From NCBI GenBank assembly GCA_037576215.1, contig JBANDB010000005.1, positions 62,001-126,000 of the forward strand: a stretch of DNA of 64,000 nucleotides. The letters are read 5' to 3'. Under the pieces are notes generated by a model. The model did not search any database and had not been told where the DNA came from. It saw only the letters and a program-made list of their open reading frames with translations. The position numbers and the translations under genes are program-made. Below are positions 9,904 through 22,627 of this stretch, piece by piece. Source of the stretch: Armillaria gallica. Lineage: Eukaryota > Basidiomycota > Agaricomycetes > Agaricales > Physalacriaceae. Position 1 is the first letter of the stretch; each line of letters starts with the position of its first letter.

Positions 9904-11924
9904 AAGTAGAGAATACTTCCCTCGACAGCGAAACCTGGGTAGTGGAGAGAAACCTGATACTGAACTCTGCCACTTCTTATTTTGCAACACCAAATGTCAT
10001 CTTGAACCCGCTTCAACCAGAAGTACCCGTGATCAATCCGACAGAGTTGCCAAGGTACATCAGAAAAGGGGACATTATCAGAAGCCTCACCAGACTAGAG
10101 CAATATCTCAATCTGCCTGAAAACCCAGAAGCCAAGGAAGAGATGACAAAAATGGTTATGTTTGTCAAAACATTGATTAACATGGAGCCCCCCGAAGAGG
10201 GCGATGAGGAAAGTGATGAATATGGACCGAAGACAGCCAGTATGCCAGATCTGACCATATACCCCTCTACACAAATTCGAGATGTGTTGGACGTGGGAGA
10301 ACATCCACAAAATTTGAAGAGTGCAGCATGGGAGATGTTGGAAAAGCACAACAAGGCCTTTGGTTTTGATGGTCGCCTAGGAAATTATGCAGCAAAAGCC
10401 CACATAAGAATTAAGGAAGGCACTCAGCCTATAAGTCTACCCATGTACTCATCATTGCCAGCTAAACAAGAAATCATCGATAAACAGGTGGATTCGTGGC
10501 TAACGCAAGATGTCATAGAAGCGTCTAAAAGTCCATGGGGTGCTCCGGTAGTGATAGCCTACAGGAACGGTAAAGCTCGGTTCTGTGTCAACTACCAAAA
10601 GTTAAACATGGCTACAATACCTGACAAGTTTCTGATCCCTCGACAGACCAATATCCTAGCAGCTCTATCAATATCACAGGTTCTATCAAGCCTCGATGCT
10701 CTGTCAGGTTTCACTCAACTTCAATTAGATGAAGAGGACATTGAAAAAACAGCATTCAGATCTCACAGGGGGTTATTCCAATTCAAGAGAATGCCATTCG
10801 GGCTAAGAAACAGGCCTTCAATCTTCCAAAGAGTCATGCAGGGGATACTCTCCCCATACCTTTGGATCTTCACCCTCATTTGCATAGATGACATCATGGT
10901 TTATTCGAATTCCTTTGAAGAACATATAATCTATTTAGACAAAGTGTTAGAAGCGGTGGAAGAAAGCAGACTTACATTGTCACCATCAAAATGTCACTTT
11001 TTCTACTCTTCGATCCTCCTCTTAGGGCACAAAGTTTCCCATCTAGGACTGTCGACACACGAGGAGAAAGTAAAAGTGATCTTAGAACTGAAGCGACCCA
11101 TGTGTGTATCCGAATTACAGAGCTTCTTGGGCATGCTAGTTTATTTTCAGTCTTTTATTCCATTCTTCGCAGACCAAATGGGGCCATTATTTGAGAAGTT
11201 AAGAAAAGGCTCAGCCTGGAGATGGGGGGAAGAACAGGAATACACATGGAATTCAGGGAAGCAAGCCCTACAAGAAGCCCCAATACTCAGACATGCGCAA
11301 GAAGGTCCTCCATATAGGCTATACACTGATGCTTTGGATGAAGCCTGTGGTTGCATGCTACAGCAAATACATAAGATAAAGATTGCAGATCTAAGAGGGA
11401 TGAAAGTCTACTCAAACCTCAAGAAAGCCTGGGAAGACAAGGAGCCAGTTCCCAGATTGTACAGTAAGATTCGCACAAAGCATCCTACATTCGACTACCC
11501 ACAGAAGTGAGATACAAAGTTCAAAGACTTGGAGGTATGAATGGAACATGTCATCAGATATTATTCACAGCATTTCAGAGGACCAGAGACTAGATACTCC
11601 ACAACTGAAAGAGAGGCTTTGGCTGCAGAAGAAGGATTGGTGAGATTTCAACTTTTCATAGAAGGGGAAAGTGTCACCTTGATTATGGATCATGCAGCTT
11701 TACAATGGGCTAAAATGTATGAAAATTCTAATTATCATCTAGCAGCTTGGGGCATGATCTTCTCCGCATTTGCACCACACCTGGAGATAGTACACTGGCC
11801 GGGTAGGGTTCACTCCAACATAGATCTGTTATCACAATTACCCTGTGAGCCTCCACCGCACATTTCCCCTCTAGTAACAAATGAAAAAAGTCTACAACCA
11901 AATAATGATCTAGCTGAATCATAG
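9870..11924 (+). pseudogene. Reverse transcriptase and RNase H of Gypsy A
   Basis: The RT part shows SPWGAPVV, the fingers motif RFCVNYQKLN, SSLDALSGFTQLQL (first catalytic Asp), MPFGLRNRPSIFQ and CIDDIMVYS. The YxDD box therefore has Cys for Tyr but keeps both Asp. RNase H begins at YTDALDEACGCML, with Leu where Ser is usual after TDA. It continues after a stop at 11508 with TEREALAAEEG, MDHAALQW and HWPGRVHSNIDLLSQLP. The frame differs from Gag-protease by one base near 9880. It is a clear chromovirus-type RT-RNase H, now inactivated. Confidence 0.88.
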
Positions 11925-11933
11925 GAGCAAGCG

Positions 11934-13732
11934 GTGAAAGAAACCCCAGCAAGACGAGTCAAAGCCATGTGGGTTCTGAAAGACGCTTTCACAACTACTC
12001 GAAGTGGTAGAAATCTGCAAGCGAGTCCTGAGACTGGAGGGGGTAAGAAGCAAGGTGAAGCAAGCCCCAAGACTAAAAAACAAGCGGGCAAAATAGATGC
12101 AGATAAGGACTTAAGTCAAGACAACAGGACTAACGAATCAAGCAATAAAGATCAATTAACCAAAGAAACGGATCAAGCCACAGAACAATTATGGGTGATT
12201 ACGAATTATCCCAAGCTGACAATACACATTGCAATGGACGACGAACTTAAGAAAGAGTTCATCAAAGGGTACACAGAAGACAAGCAATTCAGAACAATAT
12301 ACAAAGAAACTTTAGAGGCTACAGATGCTAGATCACAAGGATCAAAGTTCTTAAGAACAGATGATGGACTGTTATACTTCTTAAATCCGGATTTCCAGCC
12401 TCGATTATGCATACCGAAGGAAACCAGGAAATTCATATTAGAAGAAGTGCATGAAGCTCCCCTGGAAACAGCGCACTTACAGATGGAGCAACTTTGGTAC
12501 AAATTATCATCCAAGTTCTATTGGAGACGAATGAAGCTCAACATAGAAGAGTTTTGTAAAACCTGCAATGTCTGTCAGAAGACAAAGAATTCCAGTTTCA
12601 AGAATACAGGTTCCTCATCTCTAACCCGATACTTACCAGGCCCTATGAGTCAGTATCCTTGGACTTGATAGTGGATTTGCCGTGGTCACAGGATTATAAT
12701 GCAATCCTAGTGGTAGTAGACTGCCTTTCAAAGCACGGGCAATTCATACCTACCATGACTGGCATCGACACAGAAGGGTTTGCCTCATTATATGTGAGAA
12801 ATGTTGTCTCAAGATTTGGACTGCCATCGAGCATTATTTCAGACAGAGACCCATGGTGGACTTTGGACTTCTGGAAAGCAGTAGCCAAGCAACTGAAAAC
12901 TAGGATGGTGTTATCCTCCTCACATCCTCAGCATGACAGGCAGATGGAAGTAGTAAACAAAACACTAGAATCAATGCTACAAGCCTATACTTCAGAAGAT
13001 CGAGCCTCCTGGGCTGAATGGTTGCACTTACTGGAATTTGCTTACAATTCACACCTGCACACATCCACAGGCACCACCCCATTCCAGCTCCTTTTTAGAT
13101 TTCAGCCATCCTCACCCTTAAGCAGGCTTACTCCAGTACTGGATAAAGAAGAAATCAACTACTCATTATCTCCTGAATCCAGGAATTTCTTAGAACAAAT
13201 CAAGATACACAGAGAGAGCGCTTGGCTAGCTATAGCTAGAGCACAGGAGACTCAAGCAAAATATTACAATCAGAAAAGGAGACTGGTGCCAGAATACGAA
13301 CCTAGAGATTTAGTACTGGTAAATCCGCATTCCCTCGAATGAAAGGAGAGTAAGGGAAAAGGAGCAAAGCTCATTCAACAATGGATATGACCTTTCTTGA
13401 TAACCAAGAAGATAAATCCTAACGTGTATCGCTTAAAAATGAGCAGCAAATACCCTGGATCGCCAGTATTCAATATCGACCATCTGAAGACCTACAGGGA
13501 AAGCCCAAAGGAGTGGGGAACCAGAATGGTCCTACCAGAGACTCGAATGCAAGAAATTTCAGATGAATATGAAGTCAAAGGGATAGTTGGACACCGAAGG
13601 TGAGGAGGACACTTGAAATATCTCGTAAGATAGGACGGTTACAGGCCCCAATTCGATACGTGGGCCTCTGCAGCAGATTTGAAAAATGCGCCAGAAATCA
13701 TAAGAAATCATAAGAAGAAACATCAATTGTAA
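11934..13732 (+). pseudogene. Integrase with C-terminal chromodomain of Gypsy A
   Basis: The HHCC zinc-binding part reads VHEAPLETAHL ... CKTCNVCQ (about 12447-12580). A frame change follows near 12655. The catalytic core shows SLDLIVDLP, ISDRDPWW and MEVVNKTLE, giving the D, D, E residues. Stops lie at 13340 and 13388. A chromodomain follows at about 13562-13700 (EYEVKGIVGHRR, LKYLVR, DGYRPQFDTW, DLKNAPEII). It is cut by TGA 13601 and by TAG 13631 where the family has Trp. Chromodomains direct integration to marked chromatin in this clade. Confidence 0.88.
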
Positions 13733-14034
13733 CTCCAAAGGATTAAACCAACAATTGAAGATCAACAATTTTGATTTAGATTAGGACTCCGACTAATATT
13801 TCCTTACCCCATGAATATTTCAAAATCATTTCACCTTGCTGCAACTACTACGCATAACATGTGCTTGTGATGGTTGAATGCATGTCTCGGACCCGTTATC
13901 AAAAGGTAGATCGAGTCAGGATCCAGAGAAATGGCTCAAAGACAGTATAAAGATGATTTCAAGAGCTCTCTTTCACTAAACAGACTTTTGTCTCTACATT
14001 CAATATCGCCTTGCCAAACCTTGACTACATCAAC

Positions 14035-16662
14035 ATGTCTCAAACCTTCGTCACTGACCAATTTGGCTGTGTACCTCAGGCCACGCTTTACCAGGAAGAC
14101 ACTCACATATACATGTTCAATGCAACAGATGCGGGTGACCTGATGCCATTCATCCACTGTTGCAACACGGTCAGCTCTGCCTTCACAGAAAAAGCTGTCA
14201 TGATGGACGACCTGGACCACCTTCGCTTCAACATGGAAGAGATGAAAAGGCCAGTTGTCTTCGATGTGGAGCACAGTTGGAGAGTATTCGGTCCAGCACA
14301 AGACTCGCCCGATGGGTTATGGATGTACAACCTTTTGGGTAGAGCCCCATTGCAGCTGGCCAAGAGACACAACCGGGGGCTCACCTTCAAGTCAAGCTGG
14401 ATTGCTGAGTTACAGGTTGATTTGCAGGACACCATTTCTTGTGTCAACTTTATCATGGTCCAGCCTAGCTTCGTACCTGGAACCCCCCTTCCTCGACACT
14501 TCAACAACTCTCTTCTACAATCCTTCCTACCCTCCATTGATCATGCCTGCCAACTCCGTGCACTTGCCATCGTCTCCATGGGAGAACTACTTGCTTTCAT
14601 CAACCAGTGGCGACTGACGGTCAGGGAAAATTGGGCATACAACTTCCCCACCTTCACATGATCATTCATCTGTTGGGTTCAGATTTTGAAGTTACCTCTT
14701 CACAGAGGAGTCTTTGATGCCAGAGACCTGATGCAGGGATTTTTCATTAACCGAGCTATCAAGACTGGATGCCTCACTTTTATTCTCAATGCCAAGAATT
14801 TATTACATTGTAAGCAACTTCTATGAATAAATTTCGACCTTATTAACATATACCACACAGCTCAAGAGGATCGAGTCATACTTTTGGAAGTGGGAGAGAT
14901 TCCAAAGTTACAACCCTTACTCGCAGACATCCAAGATACTGATGCCAACCTGCAAAATGTATGGCATATTCAGTACCTCACCCATCCACTCTTCATTCCT
15001 CAGCAGGCTGATGTTCAGCTTCTTATCAAAGACTGGACTCCCATCCTGGTAGCTAAACATTTATGGCTGCCTATGCTATGGAAGTATGAGCCCAGATTAC
15101 TCTCTTACTTCGGGGCTAATGGGCAGATGTTAATTGGATTGGAGTATCATAACCAATTCGAGTGGTTGGAGGGCAACCAACCCCATGACTAGTCTGGTGC
15201 AAGCTAAGCTGGGACCAGCCAAGTTCAATGGGATACTTGATGAAATCAAATCCCTCGCGGAAAGGCACACTCCTCTGTACAGTCTGGGAGCATGTCTCTC
15301 CAAAATTGATCCAGGGCTTCTATTCCCCTTCACTCATCTCACTCCAGTCATACCTTTCCCCCACATTGACCTCTCGTCTAGTGAGGAGTTCGTTCCTCGC
15401 ACAGTACGCAGGTCTCGCAACAATACAGAGTTGACCACCAAGGAAGTCGAATCAGCAACAGGGCTGACTTATCCTTTTGACAAAGTAGCACTTGAAGACT
15501 TACCAATGCCCGGACCTCTCATGTCAGCTTCTCTCCTTCTGCACGATACACCTCAGATGGAATTACCCATTCACATTCTGACAAACTCCCCTCTGATTAT
15601 AGATGTATTTGGAAGTCCTATTGCTCGTCACTCGCCTGCAACACCGGAGAACGGTTGCCTGTCCCCAGTGCGAAGCATTTCTCTACAAAGGGTATCTCCT
15701 TATTCTCTCGAAAATCTGGGAAGGTTACTGAGACAAACTTCACAGTCCACTGCCACTACTGAGGATCCACAGATCCCACCTCCTTTGTGGTCCTCATTGA
15801 ATAAAGCAGATGCTGCCTCTTCTCTCCTCTCCCAGGTCTTCGGCAAAATGTCGCGACCACACCTTGAGCGAGAAGGGCTTCTTCCTGGTTACCCTCAATG
15901 CTTGGCACCTCCTGACTCCAACTCTCTGTATGGAGGAGGTGCTCCCATGCCTCAAGAGTTCTACTACAACGTTACTAACTGGCAAAGCGACTGCACTCCC
16001 ATCTATGCTACCTATCCTTTGTGGGCCAACATGCATCCTTGTTGGAGTCCCCTTCTCTCAGAGAATGGCTGGTTGATAGTAGACAGTCATACCTCAGCTA
16101 TGCTGAAAGCAGCAGTCAACATCAGTCCTTGAGGGTTGAATAATCTGGCAAGCATCTTGGACCACTGCATCACTCATAACATTCCCTTCTCCATTGCCAT
16201 ACCCGACAAGTTGCTGCCGTTGTTTGTTGAGGCATCTTCTCCTACCCTCCTCGAGTTAAAGATTCTAGTTTTCTCCCTCATCAGCCAGGATAGGTAGAAT
16301 GAGAGATCAACGACTACCGGGGAATGGAGGACTTGAATCAGCAGTATCTCCACAAGGTACATGAGGTTTTGGATAGGGTTAATGCAGGAGCATTCATAAT
16401 GGAGGGCAGCATCTTATCCTTCATAGCTAAACACTTGTGAGGTCTGCGAGTCGTAGAAAAGATCATGGAGGGGCCTTCAGTGGTGGCTAATCAGTTCTAC
16501 AAAGTTCATGTCCACTTGCCAAAATCCCATGAGCCTCCCATTACCCTATTGCATGACAAAGTTACTCTGGGAGAGCAACGCACTCTGTATGGCTTCATTG
16601 AACAATTCAACTCGATTGCTTGATCCATGCTCCCTACCAGCGAGTTCCTTGCTCTGTACTTT
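14035..16662 (+). pseudogene. ORFX: long extra reading frame after the integrase of Gypsy A (5' part)
   Basis: The region after pol codes on the same strand for an unrecognised protein starting MSQTFVTDQFGCVPQATLYQ. It is open to 14659, then continues in the same frame at 14884-15190, shifts frame near 15180, stays open to 16130, and after stops resumes with MEDLNQQYLHKVHEVLDRV. It would be about 870 codons long. It is rich in Leu, Trp, Phe and Pro. No signal peptide, clear membrane segment or known domain is visible, so an envelope protein is not supported. Gypsy B splits it at 16662, and the rest lies at 25499-25789. Confidence 0.6.
16658..16662. repeat. 5-bp target-site duplication of Gypsy B
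   Basis: ACTTT precedes the LTR here and follows the other LTR at 25494-25498. Confidence 0.85.
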
Positions 16663-17167
16663 TGTAAGACCCAAACTTCAATCAAAGGTGAATAGATCGG
16701 CTGTATCGCGTTCGTACAGTCACTGTCTAGCCCTTGTGATGATTGACGCCCAAGACTCACTTTAGGAGCTCTTAGCAGTAGTAAAGGAGTGTGTTTCGGT
16801 ATGAATAAACTTTAGCTCAAAGCTAGGGAAATACAGGCTTTGAGTAAGCTACTTATATACTAAAGTGAGGGTCTGTAAATGGTACTAAGAGGTGACTACC
16901 GTGTTAGAAAGTGAATAAGCCAAATACACGGTAGCCGAGAATAACACGTATCCAGTACGTGTTTAGCACACGTTGCTTCGTGTCGGGCACACGGGACGAG
17001 AATACCCCTGTGTCGAGTACACGTCAACCGAGTTGTGACGTGATAGCGATGTGAAGATTTATGAAGGTTCTCCGAGAGTCGCGGGTCTAAAGATTGTGGG
17101 TGAGTAAGCATCTTATCTTATCTTCCAAAGACTAGATAAGATGCCTGAAAACGAATAAATCGTAACA
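16663..17167 (-). repeat. 3' LTR of Gypsy B
   Basis: On the plus strand it starts TGTAAGACCC and ends CGTAACA, giving TG...CA ends in either direction. It is nearly identical to 24989-25493. Confidence 0.93.
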
Positions 17168-17535
17168 TTACCCCCCCCCCTAAGGCAGGTGTCCCAACTG
17201 CTAGTAAGTCCAGTTTCCGTCTTCTTCATCGTCATGCTGTCCCCAGAGACATCTAGTGTTTCGGAGAAATGCCATATGTGCTGCAGCTTGTCCCAAAGGC
17301 CTTGTTTGCCCAGAGGGAGCAGGGATTTTTCATATGGTGGTGACGCAAGTGGAAAACTAGATCCTGGACGCCGGTTGGACCCATCCGATTATTGAGTGCA
17401 TTTTAGTGGAATATTGGTCATCTTGGAAGTCGTGAATGAAAGGAAGCATGAAGGAGGACATGAGGCATATTGTCGTTAGAAGTCGTGAATGAGGGCCCAT
17501 TTGCTATCCCCGTTATAGGGCTCGACTGTGTTTGT
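17168..17535 (-). other. 3' untranslated part and polypurine tract of Gypsy B
   Basis: The plus strand has ten or more C in a row at 17171-17180, which is a G-run polypurine tract directly before the 3' LTR on the minus strand. The rest up to the pol stop has no gene. Confidence 0.7.
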
Positions 17536-18762
17536 TTATGGGATTTCTGTTGCTTCGTACGGCGATTTCGAGCTTGTCGAGGGGTCGTCGTTGCCACCAA
17601 ACCAATCCCAGTCGAGTTCTTGGTCGTACCAAACTTTTTGACCAGTGAATGGGTCCATATAGGACTGCCAATCTCCTGTCTCTTGTTCGGTGCGATTCAC
17701 TTTTTCTGCGAGGTATTTGTCGACTAGTTCATCGGCGTCCATGTCGTCTTCCTTTACCCAGCTGTTGGATTCCGGTCCATATCCTTTCCATTTGACGAAG
17801 TAGTCGGTAATCCAATGTGACGGCTCGCCAGCCTTTCCTCGGACCTTTCGGTCTCTATGGTCAAGTACTTGCTCGATTTCATAGTGCTCCTCCCCATCAA
17901 TAAGATCGGGTGGTGGCGGAGGCGGCTGTTCCTGGTTAGGGAATGCGGGTGGCGTGTATGGGGTCAGGAGTGATTCGTTGAATACTGGATGGATGCGCCA
18001 GCCTGGAGGGAGTTTTAATTTGTATGCCGAAGCTCCGATCTTGGCGATGATAGGGAAGGGGCCCGTTTTTTTATCTGCGAGTTTTTTCTTCGGACGTGGG
18101 AGCGCCAGATTGCTTGTATCAAGCCAAACTTTGTCTCCCACCGAGTAATCAACGGCAGGTCTTTTCTTTTTATCGTATTGGGCTTTCATCTGATCGGCGG
18201 CCTTTTCGAGTGCTTGCTTGGCCTCGGCATGGATTTTCTGTATGTCTGAAACGAATGTGCTTGAGGCCGGTGTTCTGAACAGTGCTCGGGGTCGTACGGC
18301 ACCAGGGAGGACCTCGACGATATAGCCATGGGTAACCTCGAAGGGACTTTTACCCGTTGCGGAGTGGGCGCGGTTATTGTGAGAGAAAGCCGCGAGGGAG
18401 AGCCATTCCGCCCAGTCATTCTGACGGTGATTGACGAAAATCCGGAGGTATTTTTCAACCTCCTGATTTACTCGCTCAGTCTGTCCGTCAGTTTGTGGGT
18501 GGTAGGCGGTGGATATGTTTGCCTTGATCTGAAGCAAGTCATAAAGGTCTTTCATGAACTTGGATACAAACACGGAGCCTCGGTCACTGATGACGACCTG
18601 TGGCATTCCGTGCTTGGCGTAGACTTCGTCTCGTAAGATTTTGGCCCATCCTTCCGATGACATCTCTGTGGTACATGCAACTGGTATGATTTCCTTTGAG
18701 AAACGGTCAACGATCATTAGGATTGTGTCAAAACCGTTACTCTTGGGTAAACCAGTCACCAT
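17536..18762 (-). pseudogene. Integrase core and chromodomain of Gypsy B
   Basis: This 408-codon segment carries the integrase catalytic part: the first Asp lies in SVDMVTGLP just at its start, the second in VISDRGSVF, and the Glu in TDGQTERVNQEVEKYL. The GPF/Y-like segment KKTGPFPIIAKIG and PPGWRIHPVFNESLL follow. A chromodomain spans residues 291-352 (17707-17892), with HYEIEQVLDHR, YFVKWKGYGPESNSW and DADELVDKYL. It is in frame with the upstream pol segment, separated only by TGA at 18787-18789. The tail after the chromodomain is Trp- and Asp-rich. Confidence 0.92.
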
Positions 18763-18786
18763 GTCGACGGAGATGTGTGTCCAGGG

Positions 18787-20202
18787 TCAGGATGGGATGG
18801 CGTTTGGATGAAGTGGCGCTGCTTTTGCTTGAGTGCTTGACTTGGTTCGTTGGCACGTCTCGCAGCTACAGACATAATCTTCTATGTCTTTCTTCATCCT
18901 AGGCCACCAATATTCTCGTAAGACGAGTTCTTTAGTCTTTTCTATGCCGGGATGTCCCGCCGTGATGTGGTCATGAACTTGTGCGATTATCTCGCCTCGT
19001 AACGCGTGGTCGGAAGGAACGTAAATGCGGGAATCATAATAGATTAACCCACCATCCATTTTCAGTCCTCGGTCATGGTTCAGGGAGGTCGCAATGTTTT
19101 TGTCCCATCGGTGGTGGTCGAGCATGGCTTGCTTTATTTTGGAATGGGTTTCCTCGATAGTGGGCATGACTAGGGCCCGGAAGTGTTCGGGTTTGAGGAC
19201 GATAACCTCATTGTTGTCCTCCTTTCCTTGCTCGTGATCTGCTCTGTGACTAAGTAAGTCGGCTTTCTTGTTTGCGGTTCCAGATTTGTGGTGCAGCGTA
19301 AAGTGATATTCGGCCAGCTCAGTGACCCATCGTGCTTGTCGCCGATTGAGTTTCTGGGGTTTTCGGAAATACTGGAGATTCTGGTGATCCGTCCATATTT
19401 CGAAGTCCTGAGCCGCGCCCATTAGGTAGTGCCTCCACTCGTTGAGCGCGATCATTATCGCGAGTAGTTCCTTGTCGTAAATTTCATAATTTCGTTCTGT
19501 CGTGGTGAGGGATTTAGATAAAAATGCGACCGGGCGCCATTTTCCATCCTGCTCCTGCGTCAATACCGCACCTATCGCTCCCTCACTTGCATCCGCCTCT
19601 ACGCGGAATTTTCCTTCCTCGGTGGGTATTGCCAATACCACCTCTTCGGCTAATAGGCGTTTTAATTCATCGAATGCGTCTTGTTGCGCTTTTCCCCACT
19701 TCCACGGATCGTTTCCTGTCAGCTGGGTCATCGGTTTGACGACCTTGCTGTATCCCTTGATGAAATGTCTGTAGAAGTTGGTAAAGCCTAAGAACGACTG
19801 GAGCTGTACTTTCTTGGTTGGTACAGGCCACTCCGTGATCCCTGCGATTTTGACTGGGTCCATACGGATGCTTCCTTCACTGATGATGACTCCGAGGTAC
19901 TCCGTTTCCAAGGTTTCGAACTCACACTTCTCCGCTTTGAGGAATAGCTTGTTCTTTCGGAGAAGCCTTAGAACTTCGCGCGTGATGCGGCGATGCTCTT
20001 CCTTGGTCTTGGACATGATAAGGATGTCATCGAGGTAAACAGTGATGGTGCCTGATGCAATGAGATTTTTGAAAATATCATTCATCATCCACTGGAAGGT
20101 GGCAGGCGAGTTGGTGAGCCCGAAGAACATAACCGTGGGTTCAAACAACCCGCGGTTAGTCCTGAACGCGGCTTTCCACTCGTCGCCGCTTTTGATGCGC
20201 AC
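18787..20202 (-). pseudogene. Reverse transcriptase (3' part), RNase H and integrase zinc finger of Gypsy B
   Basis: Motifs in order are GLFEPTVMFFGLTNSPATFQ, the catalytic YLDD (residues 55-58), RNase H (VEADASEGAIGAVL, DKELLAIMIALNEW, WTDHQNLQYF), and the HHCC finger (HDHITAGHP ... CSCETC). It ends at the TGA just before the integrase core. Upstream it connects to the protease-RT segment through a frame change near 20214. This region would copy the element RNA and remove the RNA strand. Confidence 0.92.
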
Positions 20203-22439
20203 ATTGTTGTAGAAAAATACTTGGCCCCCCGCAACTTGTCCATTAGTTCTGAGATTAAAGGGAGTGGATAACGGTTTTTAATCATCATCTCATTGAGCTT
20301 CCTATAATCCTGGACTGGTCGTAGCTTGCCATCCTTCTTTTTAACGAAGAAGAATGATGAAGCCATGGGTGACTTAGATGGTCGTATTCGTCCACTCGAG
20401 AGGTTCTCGTCTAAGAACTTATCGAGTTCTGCTTGTTCGTTTCGGTTCAAAGGGTATACCTTGCAGTCTAGATTGGCGCTCGCATTTGGAGTAAGTTTGA
20501 TGGTGTGGTCCCACATTTTGGGGTCAGGAAGTTCATCGAAGCTGTCTTTGTCGAACAGATCGTTGAAATCCCGACACCATCCTGGGACCATTTCTTCGAA
20601 CGTCTTAGTCTCTTTGTCTGCGTTGGCCGTGGCGGCTAAGTCATTGGCGTGATGCGCACGTATGAGAATAGCCCGCGTAAAATCTATTGCAAGGATAATG
20701 TCCCCTTTTTCCAGTTCCTCGTCCCATTTGTCATCGGGATCCGCATCAGGTAACGTGAATGGGTTTTTACGGCATTCGCACCGTGCAAATGTTAATCCTC
20801 CAGTCTTCAAATTGATGATCGGATTATGCCGGGCTAACCAATCGTGACCAAGGAAGATCTCTTTATCACCGAGATCTGTTATGGCTAGATCTATTCGTTC
20901 AGAATGATCCCCGATTTTGAGTTCGATCTCGGCGTATTCGGTAATTGATCCTCCCGAGTTTTTGGTTCCATCAGCATTATAGACTGGGATTGGGGCGGCT
21001 GTTGGTCGGGTTGAGATGTTATGTTGCTTAACGAATTTTTGATTGATAGCGCTACTGGTGCATCCGCTGTCTACCAGCGCGGTTGTAGTGATATTGGGAT
21101 GTGTTCCTGGAGCCCCGAGCATGACGGGGATCACCAGGTCTTTCCCTTTATTGCTTAGCGTGCTAATAAGTCGCTTTGGCTCCTGTAGCTCGTGAAGCCA
21201 CCAGAGCACGTCGATTCGCTTCATCCGCCTCATTGCTTCGATCATTGAGTCAACAACCTCCTCTGCGCGTGCCTTGTGAATCCAGTTTTTGAGGATTGCC
21301 TTTGCTTCCGACTCCGTTCGCGCTTGTACTACGCCACGTAGAGTCCACTCAGCTCCGAATGGTTTGAGCCATTCTCTATAGGTCTGTCCCTTTGTATAGG
21401 TTCGGGACAGTTGCGGGACCTCTTCAACCTTCGCGTCGCCCCATACGGGCACGACTACTGTTGGTGAGGTCACCGTATTTTCTAAGTCTAAAGGGGTTAA
21501 ATTAGCGTTCTTGTTCATCATGAAACTGGTAATGTCCTCGTGGTCAGGTACTTCAATAAAAGCTACCTGATGCCCCCTTTGCACTGCCTGGGTGCTAGCA
21601 GCTTCCAAACCTGTGGCTTTCTGGTCGGTCGTGGAACGGGAGTAGCTTTCTGCGAAGGCGTCACTCCTGAGAGGAGTGACGAGGTGGGCTGACACTACTG
21701 CACAACGATTGCCTGCGCTTCTCACCGTTGAGTAGCAGTCGCCTTCACCTGGTTCCTTCGAGCCTGTCTCTGTGATGACCGGGATCCTCGTTTCATTCGG
21801 CGTTCCCCCTTCGTCACGTTGCCCTTCGCCACGATAGGCATTGGCAACTGATCGGGGGCACTTACCTGACTCCGGTTCGTCCTCTTGGTTCTTCAGGATC
21901 GAGAGCAAATAGACCCTCGCGTCCCTCGTCTTGTCTAATGTTGCCTTTGTTAGGGCCCGTGATCCAGTGTTGCGGGAGCTGGCCTCCGTTGCTATCTCCA
22001 AAGCCCCGTCGTGGGATTTACACTTTGGTAGCCCGTGAGCACTCTCTTTTACCAGAGGAGGTTTCGCCGAAGCTATTTCCTCAAAACTCCCTGCACGGCA
22101 GGGACTCCGTAGAGGTGCGATTTCAGTGAGGGGACGTTTACGCGGGAGCATAGCTGTCTGCCCTCCTGCCCCATCCGGTCGAACATTTGTCGCTGCGGCT
22201 TGAAACTCCCCAAGGGAAGGCCTCGACTGGTGCTTCGCCGTTATGATGGGTGGCGATCTGGTGGTCGCCTTGCCGTCCGCGTTCGCCTGTAATAGGTTAC
22301 TTGCCAAACGCTGAGCCGGTAGCTTGGTGACTACCATGCCCGTTCCTGGAATCGTCGACAGTCCAACTGTCTTGATTATCGCTTCGTTAGGCGGAATGTG
22401 ATTCTGAGGGTTTAGTTTCTGGTCTGATTGCGAAGTCAC
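20203..22439 (-). pseudogene. Protease and N-terminal reverse transcriptase of Gypsy B
   Basis: The segment begins with about 300 residues of basic, low-complexity spacer. A Gag-Pol joining part follows (WLKPFGAEWTLRGVVQARTE). The aspartic protease shows LVDSGCTSSAI at residue 457 and IFLGHDWLARHNPII. RT begins with SPMASSFFFVKKKDGKLRPV and DYRKLNEMMIKNRYPLP. At LRGAKYF, near 20214, the frame breaks: by comparison with the family about 22 bases are missing, including the first catalytic Asp. RT is therefore inactive. The frame differs from Gag, so Pol may be made by frameshifting or from a spliced RNA. Confidence 0.88.
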
Positions 22440-22627
22440 GGGTATATTCGAATGTGTGGTGGATACTACAGGCGATATATAAGTACAATCATAAGATGTG
22501 ATAGGCGTACCAGCCGAAACTAATCCCTGGGCCGCCGAATAGACTGAATCATCATCTAGACGGCGGTCTCTTTTACCTCCTCAATCGTTGAGAGGTTTTC
22601 CTTGTGGTCCCAGTAGGTATTTACGTG

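Noticed and set aside
14035..16662. ORFX as a retroviral envelope gene
   Set aside because: Position fits, but no signal peptide, furin-like site or C-terminal membrane segment is visible.
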